From NCBI GenBank assembly GCA_037130365.1, contig JBAXTE010000004.1, forward strand, positions 1-64,000: DNA of 64,000 bases. The letters run 5' to 3'. This stretch comes from JBAXTE01 sp037130365. Lineage in GTDB: Bacteria; Bacteroidota; Bacteroidia; Bacteroidales; WCHB1-69. A program made the translations under genes and the position numbers. Below are positions 10,295 to 18,360 of this stretch, piece after piece (position 1 is the first letter of the stretch; the number at the start of each line of letters is the position of its first letter). Below the pieces are notes generated by a model. That model was not told the DNA's origin and made no database searches. It saw only the letters and a program-made list of their open reading frames with translations.

Positions 10295-10467
10295 TGATTT
10301 CAAGAAAACTCAGTGATTAATAAGAAAACGTCAAATTTAAGGTTTATCTTCCATTTGGCAGACTTTCGTAGCAACGGATTTAGGGCGTTTACTGGTGTAA
10401 ATATCCAAAATTCGTTGCAAGAGTAACGAAAAAGTTGGCGTTTTCTTTCAAGCACTAGTTAGTGATT
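10288..10467. repeat. Hairpin-forming element flanked by 12-base direct repeats
   Basis: TAGTTAGTGATT occurs at 10288-10299 and again at 10456-10467. Between them are nested imperfect inverted arms: AAGAAAACGTCAAATTT (10322-10338) against 10430-10447, and GCAACGGATTT (10371-10381) against 10409-10419. The arrangement looks like a small non-autonomous mobile element or a large structured transcript end. No protein is encoded. Confidence 0.5.
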
Positions 10468-10540
10468 GCCTGATAACCTCATTCTGTATAAAGAGCAAAA
10501 AGAACATTGGTGAGAGAACTTTTATCACCTCAAAATTCCG

Positions 10541-10548
10541 TATCTTTG
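10541..10548 (+). promoter_or_regulatory. -7 box for the DEAD-box helicase
   Basis: TATCTTTG, ending 14 bases before the ATG at 10563, so the leader is very short (about 8 bases). No convincing -33 element. Confidence 0.55.
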
Positions 10549-10562
10549 CAAAAAACAAAATA

Positions 10563-11813
10563 ATGAAGTTTGATCAATATACGTTTACCCGAGAAATTAA
10601 ACAAAATCTAGCGGCTCTGGGTTTTACAAAACCTACAGATATTCAATATAAAGCCATTAGGCCAATTGCAGCAGGGGAAGATGTGTTAGCAATTGCCCAA
10701 ACTGGAACCGGGAAAACTGCTGCATTTGCAATTCCAATTATTGAAGCAATATTTAGAAAAAAACTCAATAAACGTGTTGATACGATCAGCGCAGTTGTTA
10801 TGTGTCCGACCAGAGAGCTAGCCGCACAAATTGCAAGTGTGTTTCATAGCATCGAAAAATCAACTTCGGTGACCACAATCGCAATTTTTGGAGGCGTTGA
10901 TCAAGATAGACAAATTCGAAAATTAGTAGAAGGGGTAGATGTGTTAGTAGCCACCCCTGGCCGAATGTTCGACCTAATTTCTCAACGATTTGTGGATTTA
11001 GATTATGTTGATTTTTTGGTTCTTGACGAGGCAGATAAAATGTTAGATGATAGTTTTATTCGCGACATAAGAGATGTGAAAAAACATCTTCCAAAAAAAC
11101 ATCAAACACTCTATTTTTCGGCAACCATCAACGAAGAAATTAAAAAACTTGCATATTCATTAGTTCATAACCCAATTCGAATTCAAATATCTCCGGATGA
11201 TCCTGTTTCTAAAAACATCTACCATCAAATGGCTTTTTTAGAAATGGACGACAAACGATTCTTTTTAGAACGCCTAGTGTATGAACATCCAGATCAAAAG
11301 ATATTAGTCTTTGTTCGTACAAAAGTTAGAGCCGAAAGAGTGTGTAAAGCACTGGAACGAATGGGAATCATCTCCGAGACTTTACATGGTGACAAGCTCC
11401 AAGATGAACGTCAAAAGAGCTTACAAAAGTTCAGAATTGGCGAAATAAAAGTTCTGGTTGCTACCGATGTCAGCGCACGTGGAATTGACATTGACAGCGT
11501 TGATTACGTTGTTAATTACGATCTTCCGGAAGTTGCAGAATATTATGTTCACAGAATTGGTAGAACTGGTCGTGGTACAAAAAAAGGATATGCAATTTCA
11601 TTCTGTAGCAACGAAGAAAAGCCCCTTCTTGAAGAGATTGAAGCTTATATTGGCAAACCCATTGAGCTACTTAGTATAAACAAAGAACAATATTTTGAGA
11701 CCAAAGACTTGGGAACTCAAGAACGATATGATTGGAAATTGCTAATAGATGAAGATAATAAAGCAAATGAAAAACCTCCTAGGAAGCCTCAATTCAAAAA
11801 ATATAAACCATAA
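10563..11813 (+). CDS. DEAD-box ATP-dependent RNA helicase (RhlE-like)
   Basis: A 416-residue RNA helicase that would unwind RNA in ribosome assembly or mRNA decay. All core motifs are visible: Q motif (GFTKPTDIQ, 20-28), motif I AQTGTGKT (45-52), Ia PTREL (82-86), DEAD (155-158), SAT (186-188), and VI HRIGRTGR (330-337). A short basic tail (PPRKPQFKKYKP) may bind RNA. Length and motifs fit the RhlE/CshA group; the precise orthologue is not certain. It has its own promoter, and a dehydrogenase follows after 76 bases. Confidence 0.93.
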   Translation: MKFDQYTFTREIKQNLAALGFTKPTDIQYKAIRPIAAGEDVLAIAQTGTGKTAAFAIPIIEAIFRKKLNKRVDTISAVVMCPTRELAAQIASVFHSIEKSTSVTTIAIFGGVDQDRQIRKLVEGVDVLVATPGRMFDLISQRFVDLDYVDFLVLDEADKMLDDSFIRDIRDVKKHLPKKHQTLYFSATINEEIKKLAYSLVHNPIRIQISPDDPVSKNIYHQMAFLEMDDKRFFLERLVYEHPDQKILVFVRTKVRAERVCKALERMGIISETLHGDKLQDERQKSLQKFRIGEIKVLVATDVSARGIDIDSVDYVVNYDLPEVAEYYVHRIGRTGRGTKKGYAISFCSNEEKPLLEEIEAYIGKPIELLSINKEQYFETKDLGTQERYDWKLLIDEDNKANEKPPRKPQFKKYKP

Positions 11814-11889
11814 GGCAAAAAAAGATGATGATTTAAATGCATCAATTGTCTTAATACTTTATTCAGCTGACCATTAAAAAAATACAAAC

Positions 11890-12672
11890 ATGAATCATAC
11901 TGCATTAATCACTGGAGCTTCTAGTGGAATCGGACTTGAGCTAGCTAAAATACATGCATCAAAAGGGGACAATTTAGTTTTAGTTGCTCGGAATAGTGAA
12001 AAATTAAATGAGCTAAAATCAGAATTAGAGAAAAATTACAGTGTAACCGTTCATATTATTGCGAAAGATTTATCAAATATTGCATCATCTCTTGAGGTTT
12101 TTAATGAAGTTAAAGATTTGAATATTCATATAGACTATCTTATTAACAATGCTGGATTTGGTGATTTTGGAATGTTTGCAGAAAGCAATTGGGAAAAGCA
12201 ATTGCAAATGATTAATCTGAATATCACCGCATTAACATATCTAACTCGCCTATTTTTACCTGAGATGAAAGAAAAAGGTTCTGGAAAAATATTAAATTTG
12301 GCTTCGATTGCATCGTTTCAACCCGGACCAACTATGTCAGTTTATTTTGCAACCAAAGCGTATGTATTAAGTTTTTCGGAAGCAATTGCAAACGAACTAA
12401 AAAATACTGGAGTTACTGTTACAGCGCTTTGTCCAGGTGCAACTCAAAGTGGATTTCAATCGGCAGCAGCGCTTGATGATAGCTCACTTTTTAGCAACAA
12501 GAAACTTCCAACTGCTCAAGAAGTAGCCGAATTTGGTTATAAAAAAATGATGACTGGAAAAACAGTAGTCATACATGGATTTATGAATAGTCTTATCGCT
12601 TTTTGTGTTCGATTTTTACCTAGAAAATTAGTTGCGAAAGCTACTAGAATGATGATGGAAACAAAGAATTAA
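11890..12672 (+). CDS. Short-chain dehydrogenase/reductase (SDR)
   Basis: A 260-residue classical SDR. The NAD(P)-binding motif TGASSGIG lies at 8-15, NNAG at 86-89, and the catalytic Ser139-Tyr152-Lys156 set is intact (YFATK). An Arg in the cofactor region (VARNSEKL) suggests NADP preference. The C-terminal extension ends in an amphipathic basic helix, seen in DltE/YqjQ-type SDRs. The substrate cannot be read from sequence. It probably follows the helicase transcriptionally (76-base gap, no clear promoter box). Confidence 0.9.
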   Translation: MNHTALITGASSGIGLELAKIHASKGDNLVLVARNSEKLNELKSELEKNYSVTVHIIAKDLSNIASSLEVFNEVKDLNIHIDYLINNAGFGDFGMFAESNWEKQLQMINLNITALTYLTRLFLPEMKEKGSGKILNLASIASFQPGPTMSVYFATKAYVLSFSEAIANELKNTGVTVTALCPGATQSGFQSAAALDDSSLFSNKKLPTAQEVAEFGYKKMMTGKTVVIHGFMNSLIAFCVRFLPRKLVAKATRMMMETKN

Positions 12673-12747
12673 TTGTAAATTTGGTTTATCTATTTTAATA
12701 TTGTTAGTCAAAATCACACGCTATAAATAGCAGATATATAGAAATTT

Positions 12748-13458
12748 ATGAGCAATATATATAATGATTCCACCTACTTGAGTAATAATCCTACTTGGCA
12801 TGAAGAGGATGCTCAATTTAAATCAGACAAAATTCTGCAAATTCTGAATCGAAATCATATTAATTACAAAACAGTTTGTGAAATAGGCTGTGGAAGCGGA
12901 GAAATTTTAGTTCAACTTGCTTCAAAACTAGATGAACAGATTCATTTTTGTGGATTTGACATTTCTAAAGATGCAATTGAAATTGCTGAAAAAAAACAAA
13001 CTGATCGCTTAAAATTTGAGCTAAAAGATATTACTGATGAAAATGACTCTCAATTCTTTGATTTGGTGCTAGTTATTGATGTTATTGAGCATATTGATAA
13101 CTATTTCATCTTCTTAGAAAAGATTTCATCCAAAGGAAAATACACTCTTTTCCACATTCCGCTTGATCTTTGTTTGTGGACTTTGTTTAGAGAAAAAATG
13201 CTAATTGAATCAAAAGAAAGAGTAGGTCATATTCACAATTTTACAGAAGAATTTATAATAAGTATTCTAAATGATAAAGGGTTTTCTGTGATAGATAAAA
13301 TGTATACAGAACCGATTTCTGTTCCAACTTCATTCAAACAAAAAATTATTGATTTACTCCGAAAAACTCTTTATAAAATAAATAAGCGATTTTGTACAAA
13401 AACCATTGGTGGCTATTCTCTTCTAGTACTAACCGAAAACAAAATTGACAAAGTGTAA
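12748..13458 (+). CDS. Class I SAM-dependent methyltransferase
   Basis: A 236-residue methyltransferase. Motif I (VCEIGCGSGEI) begins near residue 43, an acidic residue of motif II is in FCGFDIS, and motif IV is LVLVIDVIEHID, the pattern of Methyltransf_11/23 proteins. The C-terminal third is basic and partly hydrophobic. The acceptor is unknown; relatives often act on sugars, lipids or quinones. It is the last gene of the plus-strand group and ends at a strong bidirectional terminator. Confidence 0.82.
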   Translation: MSNIYNDSTYLSNNPTWHEEDAQFKSDKILQILNRNHINYKTVCEIGCGSGEILVQLASKLDEQIHFCGFDISKDAIEIAEKKQTDRLKFELKDITDENDSQFFDLVLVIDVIEHIDNYFIFLEKISSKGKYTLFHIPLDLCLWTLFREKMLIESKERVGHIHNFTEEFIISILNDKGFSVIDKMYTEPISVPTSFKQKIIDLLRKTLYKINKRFCTKTIGGYSLLVLTENKIDKV

Positions 13459-13476
13459 TTTGATTTTTGTGAAGGT

Positions 13477-13517
13477 AAAAAAAAAAGGACTATCGAATTA
13501 ACGACAGTCCTTTTTTT
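13477..13517. terminator. Bidirectional terminator between methyltransferase and FKBP genes
   Basis: The stem AAAGGACT...AGTCCTTT is flanked by an A-run on the left and a T-run on the right, so it can work for both convergent genes. Confidence 0.85.
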
Positions 13518-13535
13518 ATAAATACGATTAATTGA

Positions 13536-14423
13536 TTATTTAAAATCAATTAGTTCAACGTCAAATACTAATGGAGTATAAGGTAAAATCATTTCACCAG
13601 CGCCATTTTCGCCATAAGCTAACGATGAAGGTAAAACAATTTTTGCTTTTCCACCTTTGCTCATCATAGCAACTGCTTCATCCCAACCTGGAATTACTTG
13701 TTGTTTTCCTAGAGCAAATTCGAAAGGTTTTTTGCCTTCTGAAGAATCGAAAATTTTACCATCTAAAAGTTTACCAGTGTAATTCATAACACAAGTTTTT
13801 CCAGCAGTTGGCTTAGGACCAGTTCCTTTGGTAACTTCAACAAAGTATAACCCACTTTTTGTTGGGCGAGCAGTAATTTTGTTTTCTTTTATGTAATTAG
13901 CAATAGCTTCACCCTCAAGGTCTTTGCGTTTTTCCATTTGAGCTTTGAATTTTGCTTGGTTTTCTGCCATTTCTTTTTCAAATACAGCTTTAGCTTTAAC
14001 ATCTGTAAGTTTGATTTCAAACTTAAGCATAGATTCAGCTTTCACATATTTAGGCATTTCTGGCATTTTCACCGTTTTCAAAAAGAATGAATCTGCCTTA
14101 ACTATAAACGAAGCGCTATCCCCTTTGTGCATCATAGCTAAACCTTCAAATAGATCACCCTTAAAGTCAGATTCTTTTAGCAATAACATAAAAGGATTTG
14201 GACGAGTACGTGAATCTTCTAAAATTGAATCTGTTTCCACTAATTTGTAAATCAAAGTCATGGTTAACACATCACCCATTTTTGGTTTTACTTCTTTGTC
14301 GTTTTCAACATAGAACTTGTAGAATAAACCGTTGTCAGACTCTTTATAGCCGCGATATTTTGAGCATGAACTCATCGATAGACTAATTGCTGCAACAATA
14401 AATAAAATTGAGATTTTTTTCAT
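13536..14423 (-). CDS. FKBP-type peptidyl-prolyl isomerase lipoprotein
   Basis: A 295-residue envelope lipoprotein with a lipobox ending at Cys20 (LSMSSC). An N-terminal FKBP-like region (about 40-160) includes GDLFEGLAMMHKGDSASF. A charged helix (160-190) follows, then a canonical C-terminal FKBP domain (about 195-295) with YTGKLLDGKIFDSS, VIPGWDEAVAMMSKGGKA and LAYGENGAG. The second domain keeps the hydrophobic active-site residues; the first looks degenerate. It probably catalyses proline isomerisation of exported proteins. It follows the GldI-like FKBP gene by 33 bases, so both come from one transcript. Confidence 0.9.
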   Translation of the reverse strand: MKKISILFIVAAISLSMSSCSKYRGYKESDNGLFYKFYVENDKEVKPKMGDVLTMTLIYKLVETDSILEDSRTRPNPFMLLLKESDFKGDLFEGLAMMHKGDSASFIVKADSFFLKTVKMPEMPKYVKAESMLKFEIKLTDVKAKAVFEKEMAENQAKFKAQMEKRKDLEGEAIANYIKENKITARPTKSGLYFVEVTKGTGPKPTAGKTCVMNYTGKLLDGKIFDSSEGKKPFEFALGKQQVIPGWDEAVAMMSKGGKAKIVLPSSLAYGENGAGEMILPYTPLVFDVELIDFK

Positions 14424-14456
14424 TTTTTTGTTTGATTTAATTATTGACTATTATAT

Positions 14457-14978
14457 TTATTTGACATTGAGAACTTTAATTTTCATCACAATCGGAATAC
14501 GTTGTCGAATTTTATTTCCATCACCAGCTATTCCATAAGCAAGATGTGAAGGAATTACCATATGTGCTTCTGCACCATTTTTCATCAGTTTTAAAATTTC
14601 ATCTAAAGCCTGAACCTCATTATTCTTTTCAACTTCTAACATTTTAACACCCGTCTCTTTAGATGAGTATAACAAATTTCCATCAATTGAAAACGTTTCA
14701 TAATCAAGGGTAACCTTATTTTTAGCTTTAATCAATTGTCCTTGTCCTTCTTTGGTAATTTGATATCTTAAGCCCGTTTCAGTTCTTGTTGCATTTAGTT
14801 TTTGACGTTTAATGTATAAATTGATATCTTCATCCTCCTGCCTAACTGCATTTTGATTAGCAGCAATTAATGGCTCTTTTACATTCCCTTGTTCAAAAGG
14901 CTTTTTTACCTTATTTGGTGATTCACTACACGAAACAACCAAAAATATTAAAACACAGATATACCAAGTATTTTTCAT
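14457..14978 (-). CDS. GldI-like FKBP-type peptidyl-prolyl isomerase lipoprotein
   Basis: A 173-residue lipoprotein (lipobox ending at Cys17, LVVSC) with one FKBP domain (about 60-173). Size, the INLYIKRQKLNATRTETGLRY segment and the C-terminal domain resemble GldI, the gliding-associated PPIase of Flavobacterium. The domain is divergent: YETFSIDGNLLYSS replaces the usual YTG...FDSS, and the usual VIPGW is replaced by VQALDE, so isomerase activity is doubtful. The ATG overlaps the stop of the DHH phosphoesterase (ATGA), implying translational coupling. The GldI name is an inference from resemblance and from the gliding genes at the other end of the window. Confidence 0.75.
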   Translation of the reverse strand: MKNTWYICVLIFLVVSCSESPNKVKKPFEQGNVKEPLIAANQNAVRQEDEDINLYIKRQKLNATRTETGLRYQITKEGQGQLIKAKNKVTLDYETFSIDGNLLYSSKETGVKMLEVEKNNEVQALDEILKLMKNGAEAHMVIPSHLAYGIAGDGNKIRQRIPIVMKIKVLNVK

Positions 14979-16012
14979 TTTAAGGATGAGGTTATTTGAT
15001 CTTTATATAAAGGTAATAGTTCTTCAAATTTTCTAATTGTAGATTCTAAATTTTCAAGTGAATCAGCACCTGATGCATTTTTATGCCCACCGCCAGAAAA
15101 ATGATTGCGAGCAAAAAGATTTACGTCAAAGTTGCCTTTTGATCGAAATGAAATCCGAACACGTCCTTCTCGTTCAGTAAATAATGCGGTAAGACAGACC
15201 ACGTCAATTGATAATCCATAGTTTACAATTCCTTCAGTATCACCAACTTTGTGATTAAAATGTTTCAATTCACTTTTTGAAAGTGAAATATAAGAAGCTC
15301 CAAATTCTGGAAAGACTCTCAATTTATCGTTTATACAATATCCCAATAATCTTAACCGTTTTTCGGAATACGTATTGTAAACTAACTGATGAATAACTTC
15401 AACATTAATGCCTGTAGAGACCAAATCAGCAACCACGTGATAAGTTTCAGGTGTATTACTTGAATAGCTGAATGATCCAGTATCAGTCATAATCCCAACA
15501 TATAAACATTCAGCAATAGATTTGTCTAATAAAGCAAGGTCGTTATTAGCACGAATTAAATGAAAAATTAATTCAGATGTTGATGAAACTTCATGCGTAG
15601 AAATCGAAATATTTGTATAAAGTTCGGGTTGCAAGTGATGATCTATCATTACAATTGGTGCCTTAGTAGTAGAAATTAGGCCACCAATTAAATCACCAGC
15701 ACGATGAATTGCATTAAAATCTAAAATAAAAATTAAATCAGCATTTTCATAAAGGTTTTTTACAATTTGAGGACGCTCAGTTCCAATAATTATTTGATTT
15801 GAAAAAGCCATCCACTTTAAAAAAGATGGAAATAGGTTTGGGGCAACCACTGTATTATTAAATCCGAGTTTATGAAGATATTGACTCAAAGCTAACGAAG
15901 CTCCCACAGCATCGCCATCTGGGTTAATATGCATTTGAATTATGATATTCTTTGTTCCATTAAGCAATGGTTTCAAAGAAATAAAAAGGGGATCTAACAA
16001 ATGCATATTCAT
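14975..16012 (-). CDS. DHH-family phosphoesterase (NrnA-like oligoribonuclease/pAp phosphatase)
   Basis: A 345-residue DHH/DHHA1 protein. The metal-binding set is visible: HINPDGDAVGAS near the N-terminus, IFILDFNAIHR, and the DHH motif in MIDHHLQP. A C-terminal DHHA1 domain has the GGGHKNASG nucleotide-binding motif. NrnA enzymes degrade short RNA oligomers and dephosphorylate pAp in the cytoplasm. The longest frame begins at a TTG immediately before ATG 16012; ATG 16006 is also possible. It overlaps the GldI-like gene by four bases and lies 11 bases after lumazine synthase. Confidence 0.88.
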   Translation of the reverse strand: MNMHLLDPLFISLKPLLNGTKNIIIQMHINPDGDAVGASLALSQYLHKLGFNNTVVAPNLFPSFLKWMAFSNQIIIGTERPQIVKNLYENADLIFILDFNAIHRAGDLIGGLISTTKAPIVMIDHHLQPELYTNISISTHEVSSTSELIFHLIRANNDLALLDKSIAECLYVGIMTDTGSFSYSSNTPETYHVVADLVSTGINVEVIHQLVYNTYSEKRLRLLGYCINDKLRVFPEFGASYISLSKSELKHFNHKVGDTEGIVNYGLSIDVVCLTALFTEREGRVRISFRSKGNFDVNLFARNHFSGGGHKNASGADSLENLESTIRKFEELLPLYKDQITSSLK

Positions 16013-16023
16013 CAAATTTGATT

Positions 16024-16521
16024 TTATTTGTTTAGTGATCGTTCAAGTGTAAGCATTTTAAGGCAAGCGACCGCTGCTTCTACCCCTTTATTCCCATGTT
16101 TTCCACCAGCTCTGTCTTGAGCTTGTTCAAGTGTATTTGTAGTTAGAACGCCAAATATCACAGGTGAGTTATAATCTAAAGAAACTTTCATAACACCATG
16201 AGCAACTGCATCACAGATAAAATCAAAGTGGCGAGTTTCTCCTTGAATCACACATCCAAGACAAATAACGGCATCTAATTCTGTATCAGCTTCAAACATC
16301 ATTTGAGCAGCTGTTGGCAACTCAAAACTCCCTGGAGCATATTTTATAATAATATCCTTTTTCGGTAAACCTTGTTGTTCTAACATCTCAACGGCTCCAT
16401 CCCTTAATGCAAAAGTGATTTCAGGGTTCCATTCTGAAATCACTATTGCTATTCGCCATTTGCCGGCTTTTGGAATATCGTTGGGATGGTATTCTGAAAG
16501 ATTAATTTTCTTTTCAGCCAT
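16024..16521 (-). CDS. ribH: 6,7-dimethyl-8-ribityllumazine synthase
   Basis: A 165-residue riboflavin enzyme condensing 5-amino-6-ribitylaminouracil with dihydroxybutanone phosphate. Typical motifs are SEWNPEIT, APGSFELP (substrate loop) and GCVIQGETRHFDF, with the catalytic His at about residue 98. DRAGGKHGNKGVEA near the end is the phosphate-binding region. Full length for the family. It starts 6 bases after the TPR gene, and the two are adjacent in many Bacteroidota, although they are not functionally linked in any known way. Confidence 0.95.
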   Translation of the reverse strand: MAEKKINLSEYHPNDIPKAGKWRIAIVISEWNPEITFALRDGAVEMLEQQGLPKKDIIIKYAPGSFELPTAAQMMFEADTELDAVICLGCVIQGETRHFDFICDAVAHGVMKVSLDYNSPVIFGVLTTNTLEQAQDRAGGKHGNKGVEAAVACLKMLTLERSLNK

Positions 16522-16527
16522 CGATTT

Positions 16528-17214
16528 TTATTTATTTAATTTTGCGTTAGCGCGACTTATATATTTATCAATTTCTTGACCTTCTCCACTACGGGAATAC
16601 TCATTTTTAATAATTTGATATTGTTTTAGAGCTTCATCCCACTTATTTAGCAATTCGCAAGTAAGTCCAGCACGCATAAGGAACATTGGAGTTGTAAAGC
16701 TATTCTTTTTTTCATTAGCAGCTTTCATGTAATAATCCAACGCTTTATTCATATCATTTTTCTCGAGATTAGCATCACCAAGCAATCCTAAAGCCATAGA
16801 AGAAACAATTTGGTCGTCACTATCAAATTTTTCTAGCTTTTCAATAGCATTGTCAAATTGACCTTTCTGCATATAAATTACACCCGCATAATAATTTGCA
16901 AGGTTTCCAGCATCGGTAGAAGAAAAATCTTCTGATATAGCCAAAAAGCCCATATTTACGCCATCACCATTTAACGCTTTATTCAATGAGTCAGCTTCGA
17001 AATACCTCTGAGCCATAAACATAGCTGCTTGTGCTTCACGATTTTTTGGTTCTTTTACAAATCTAACATAAGCAAAAAACAAAATTACTATTAAAGCAAT
17101 TCCACCAACAATGCTTAGAATCATTTTATAATTATCTTCGAAAAATTGTTCTGTACGGTTAAGCGCAGATTCAACTGCTATAATTTTTTCTTCAGTTTTT
17201 TCTTTTTTAGCCAT
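16528..17214 (-). CDS. TPR-repeat membrane-anchored protein
   Basis: A 228-residue protein with a cytoplasmic N-terminus (about 30 residues), one membrane helix (MILSIVGGIALIVILFFAYV, about 35-55) and a periplasmic TPR array (about 90-225: LANYYAGVIYMQKGQFDNAI, ALGLLGDANLEKNDMNKALDYY). This layout resembles YfgM/ancillary SecYEG chaperone-like proteins, but that role is not shown here. It is first gene of the operon running through ribH, the DHH phosphoesterase and the FKBPs, preceded by a clear promoter box. Confidence 0.82.
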   Translation of the reverse strand: MAKKEKTEEKIIAVESALNRTEQFFEDNYKMILSIVGGIALIVILFFAYVRFVKEPKNREAQAAMFMAQRYFEADSLNKALNGDGVNMGFLAISEDFSSTDAGNLANYYAGVIYMQKGQFDNAIEKLEKFDSDDQIVSSMALGLLGDANLEKNDMNKALDYYMKAANEKKNSFTTPMFLMRAGLTCELLNKWDEALKQYQIIKNEYSRSGEGQEIDKYISRANAKLNK

Positions 17215-17234
17215 AATGTATATTATATTTGGAG

Positions 17235-17266
17235 TGCAAATTTACATCTTTAATTTGGAATTTCAA
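17235..17266 (-). promoter_or_regulatory. Promoter for the TPR-ribH-DHH-FKBP operon
   Basis: TAAATTTG at 17244-17237 (minus), with TTG 19 bases upstream (17266-17264). The 17 bases around the -7 box are identical to those upstream of the arginine decarboxylase gene. Confidence 0.65.
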
Positions 17267-17447
17267 TCTTTTTTATTGAAGAATTTATACACATTTAATT
17301 GTTAATTAACGGATAATTGAAAATTTCTTCAACTAAGCAAATAGAACAAAAGATGAACTTATAAAAAGGAGTATGTCAAGAATATTTAATGAATAATAAA
17401 ATTTAAATCTTTTGCCTTCAATAATTCCTCAATTCAAAAGTTCTTAA

Positions 17448-18311
17448 TTATATTTTTTCTGTCCATTTAAAGTGCTGAGAAAGAATCTGATAAACAAGCT
17501 TTGAAGCGGCAAGATCTGACGATTTATCTTGTGGATTTGGGCATAGTTCTACGACATCAAATCCTACAATATTACATTTTTCATTTACCATCTTTATCAA
17601 ATCCATTACATCCCACCAAAGCAAACCACCTGGTTCAGGAGTGCCAGTAGAAGGAATTATTGATGGGTCAAATCCATCTAAATCAATCGTTAAATAAACC
17701 TTTTTTCCCAATCGTGATACAACATCAAGAATCCAATTTGAATTTTTACGTATTTGATGTGCAAAAAACATATTCTCAGGAATCATATTCGGTTTTTCTT
17801 CAATGCACATACTTCTAACTCCAACTTGAACAACTTTGCAATGCTCTTGAGCTCTACGCATCACACATGCATGATTGTATTTTGAACCATGATAATCATC
17901 ACGTAAATCAGCATGTGCATCGATTTGAAGCACCGTTAAATCTTGATATTTTTCAGAAAATGCCTTTATGGCACCACAACTTACGGAATGCTCCCCTCCA
18001 AGAATAACTAAGTATTTATCATCATTAATATATTGTGTTACCCTCTGATATACAGAATCAACCATTTCTTCAGGACTTCCTAATTCCAAAACAGGTTCAG
18101 CAGTGTGAATGCCAAAAGTATAAACTTCAGTTTCAGTTTCGATATCATAAAGTTCAATACTTTCAGATGCTTCAATTATAGCTTGGGGACCTTTATCAGC
18201 GCCTTTTACCCATGTACTAGTGCCGTCGTAAGGAACAGGAAGTAATACAATTTTAGATGTTTCATAATTTGAAAACTGCTCAGGCATATCGCCATAATAT
18301 AATCTATTCAT
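17448..18311 (-). CDS. speB: Agmatinase
   Basis: A 287-residue ureohydrolase that would convert agmatine to putrescine and urea. The binuclear manganese ligands are present: GGEHS near 104-108, DAHADLRD near 129-136 and DLDGFDPS near 206-213. Length and the TGTPEPGG loop are typical of agmatinase rather than arginase or formiminoglutamase. It lies 49 bases after the arginine decarboxylase gene on the same strand, giving a two-step putrescine route from arginine. Confidence 0.92.
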   Translation of the reverse strand: MNRLYYGDMPEQFSNYETSKIVLLPVPYDGTSTWVKGADKGPQAIIEASESIELYDIETETEVYTFGIHTAEPVLELGSPEEMVDSVYQRVTQYINDDKYLVILGGEHSVSCGAIKAFSEKYQDLTVLQIDAHADLRDDYHGSKYNHACVMRRAQEHCKVVQVGVRSMCIEEKPNMIPENMFFAHQIRKNSNWILDVVSRLGKKVYLTIDLDGFDPSIIPSTGTPEPGGLLWWDVMDLIKMVNEKCNIVGFDVVELCPNPQDKSSDLAASKLVYQILSQHFKWTEKI

Positions 18312-18360
18312 TTTTTTTCTTAATTACTTATAATGTATTTCAAACGATTGAACATAATGA

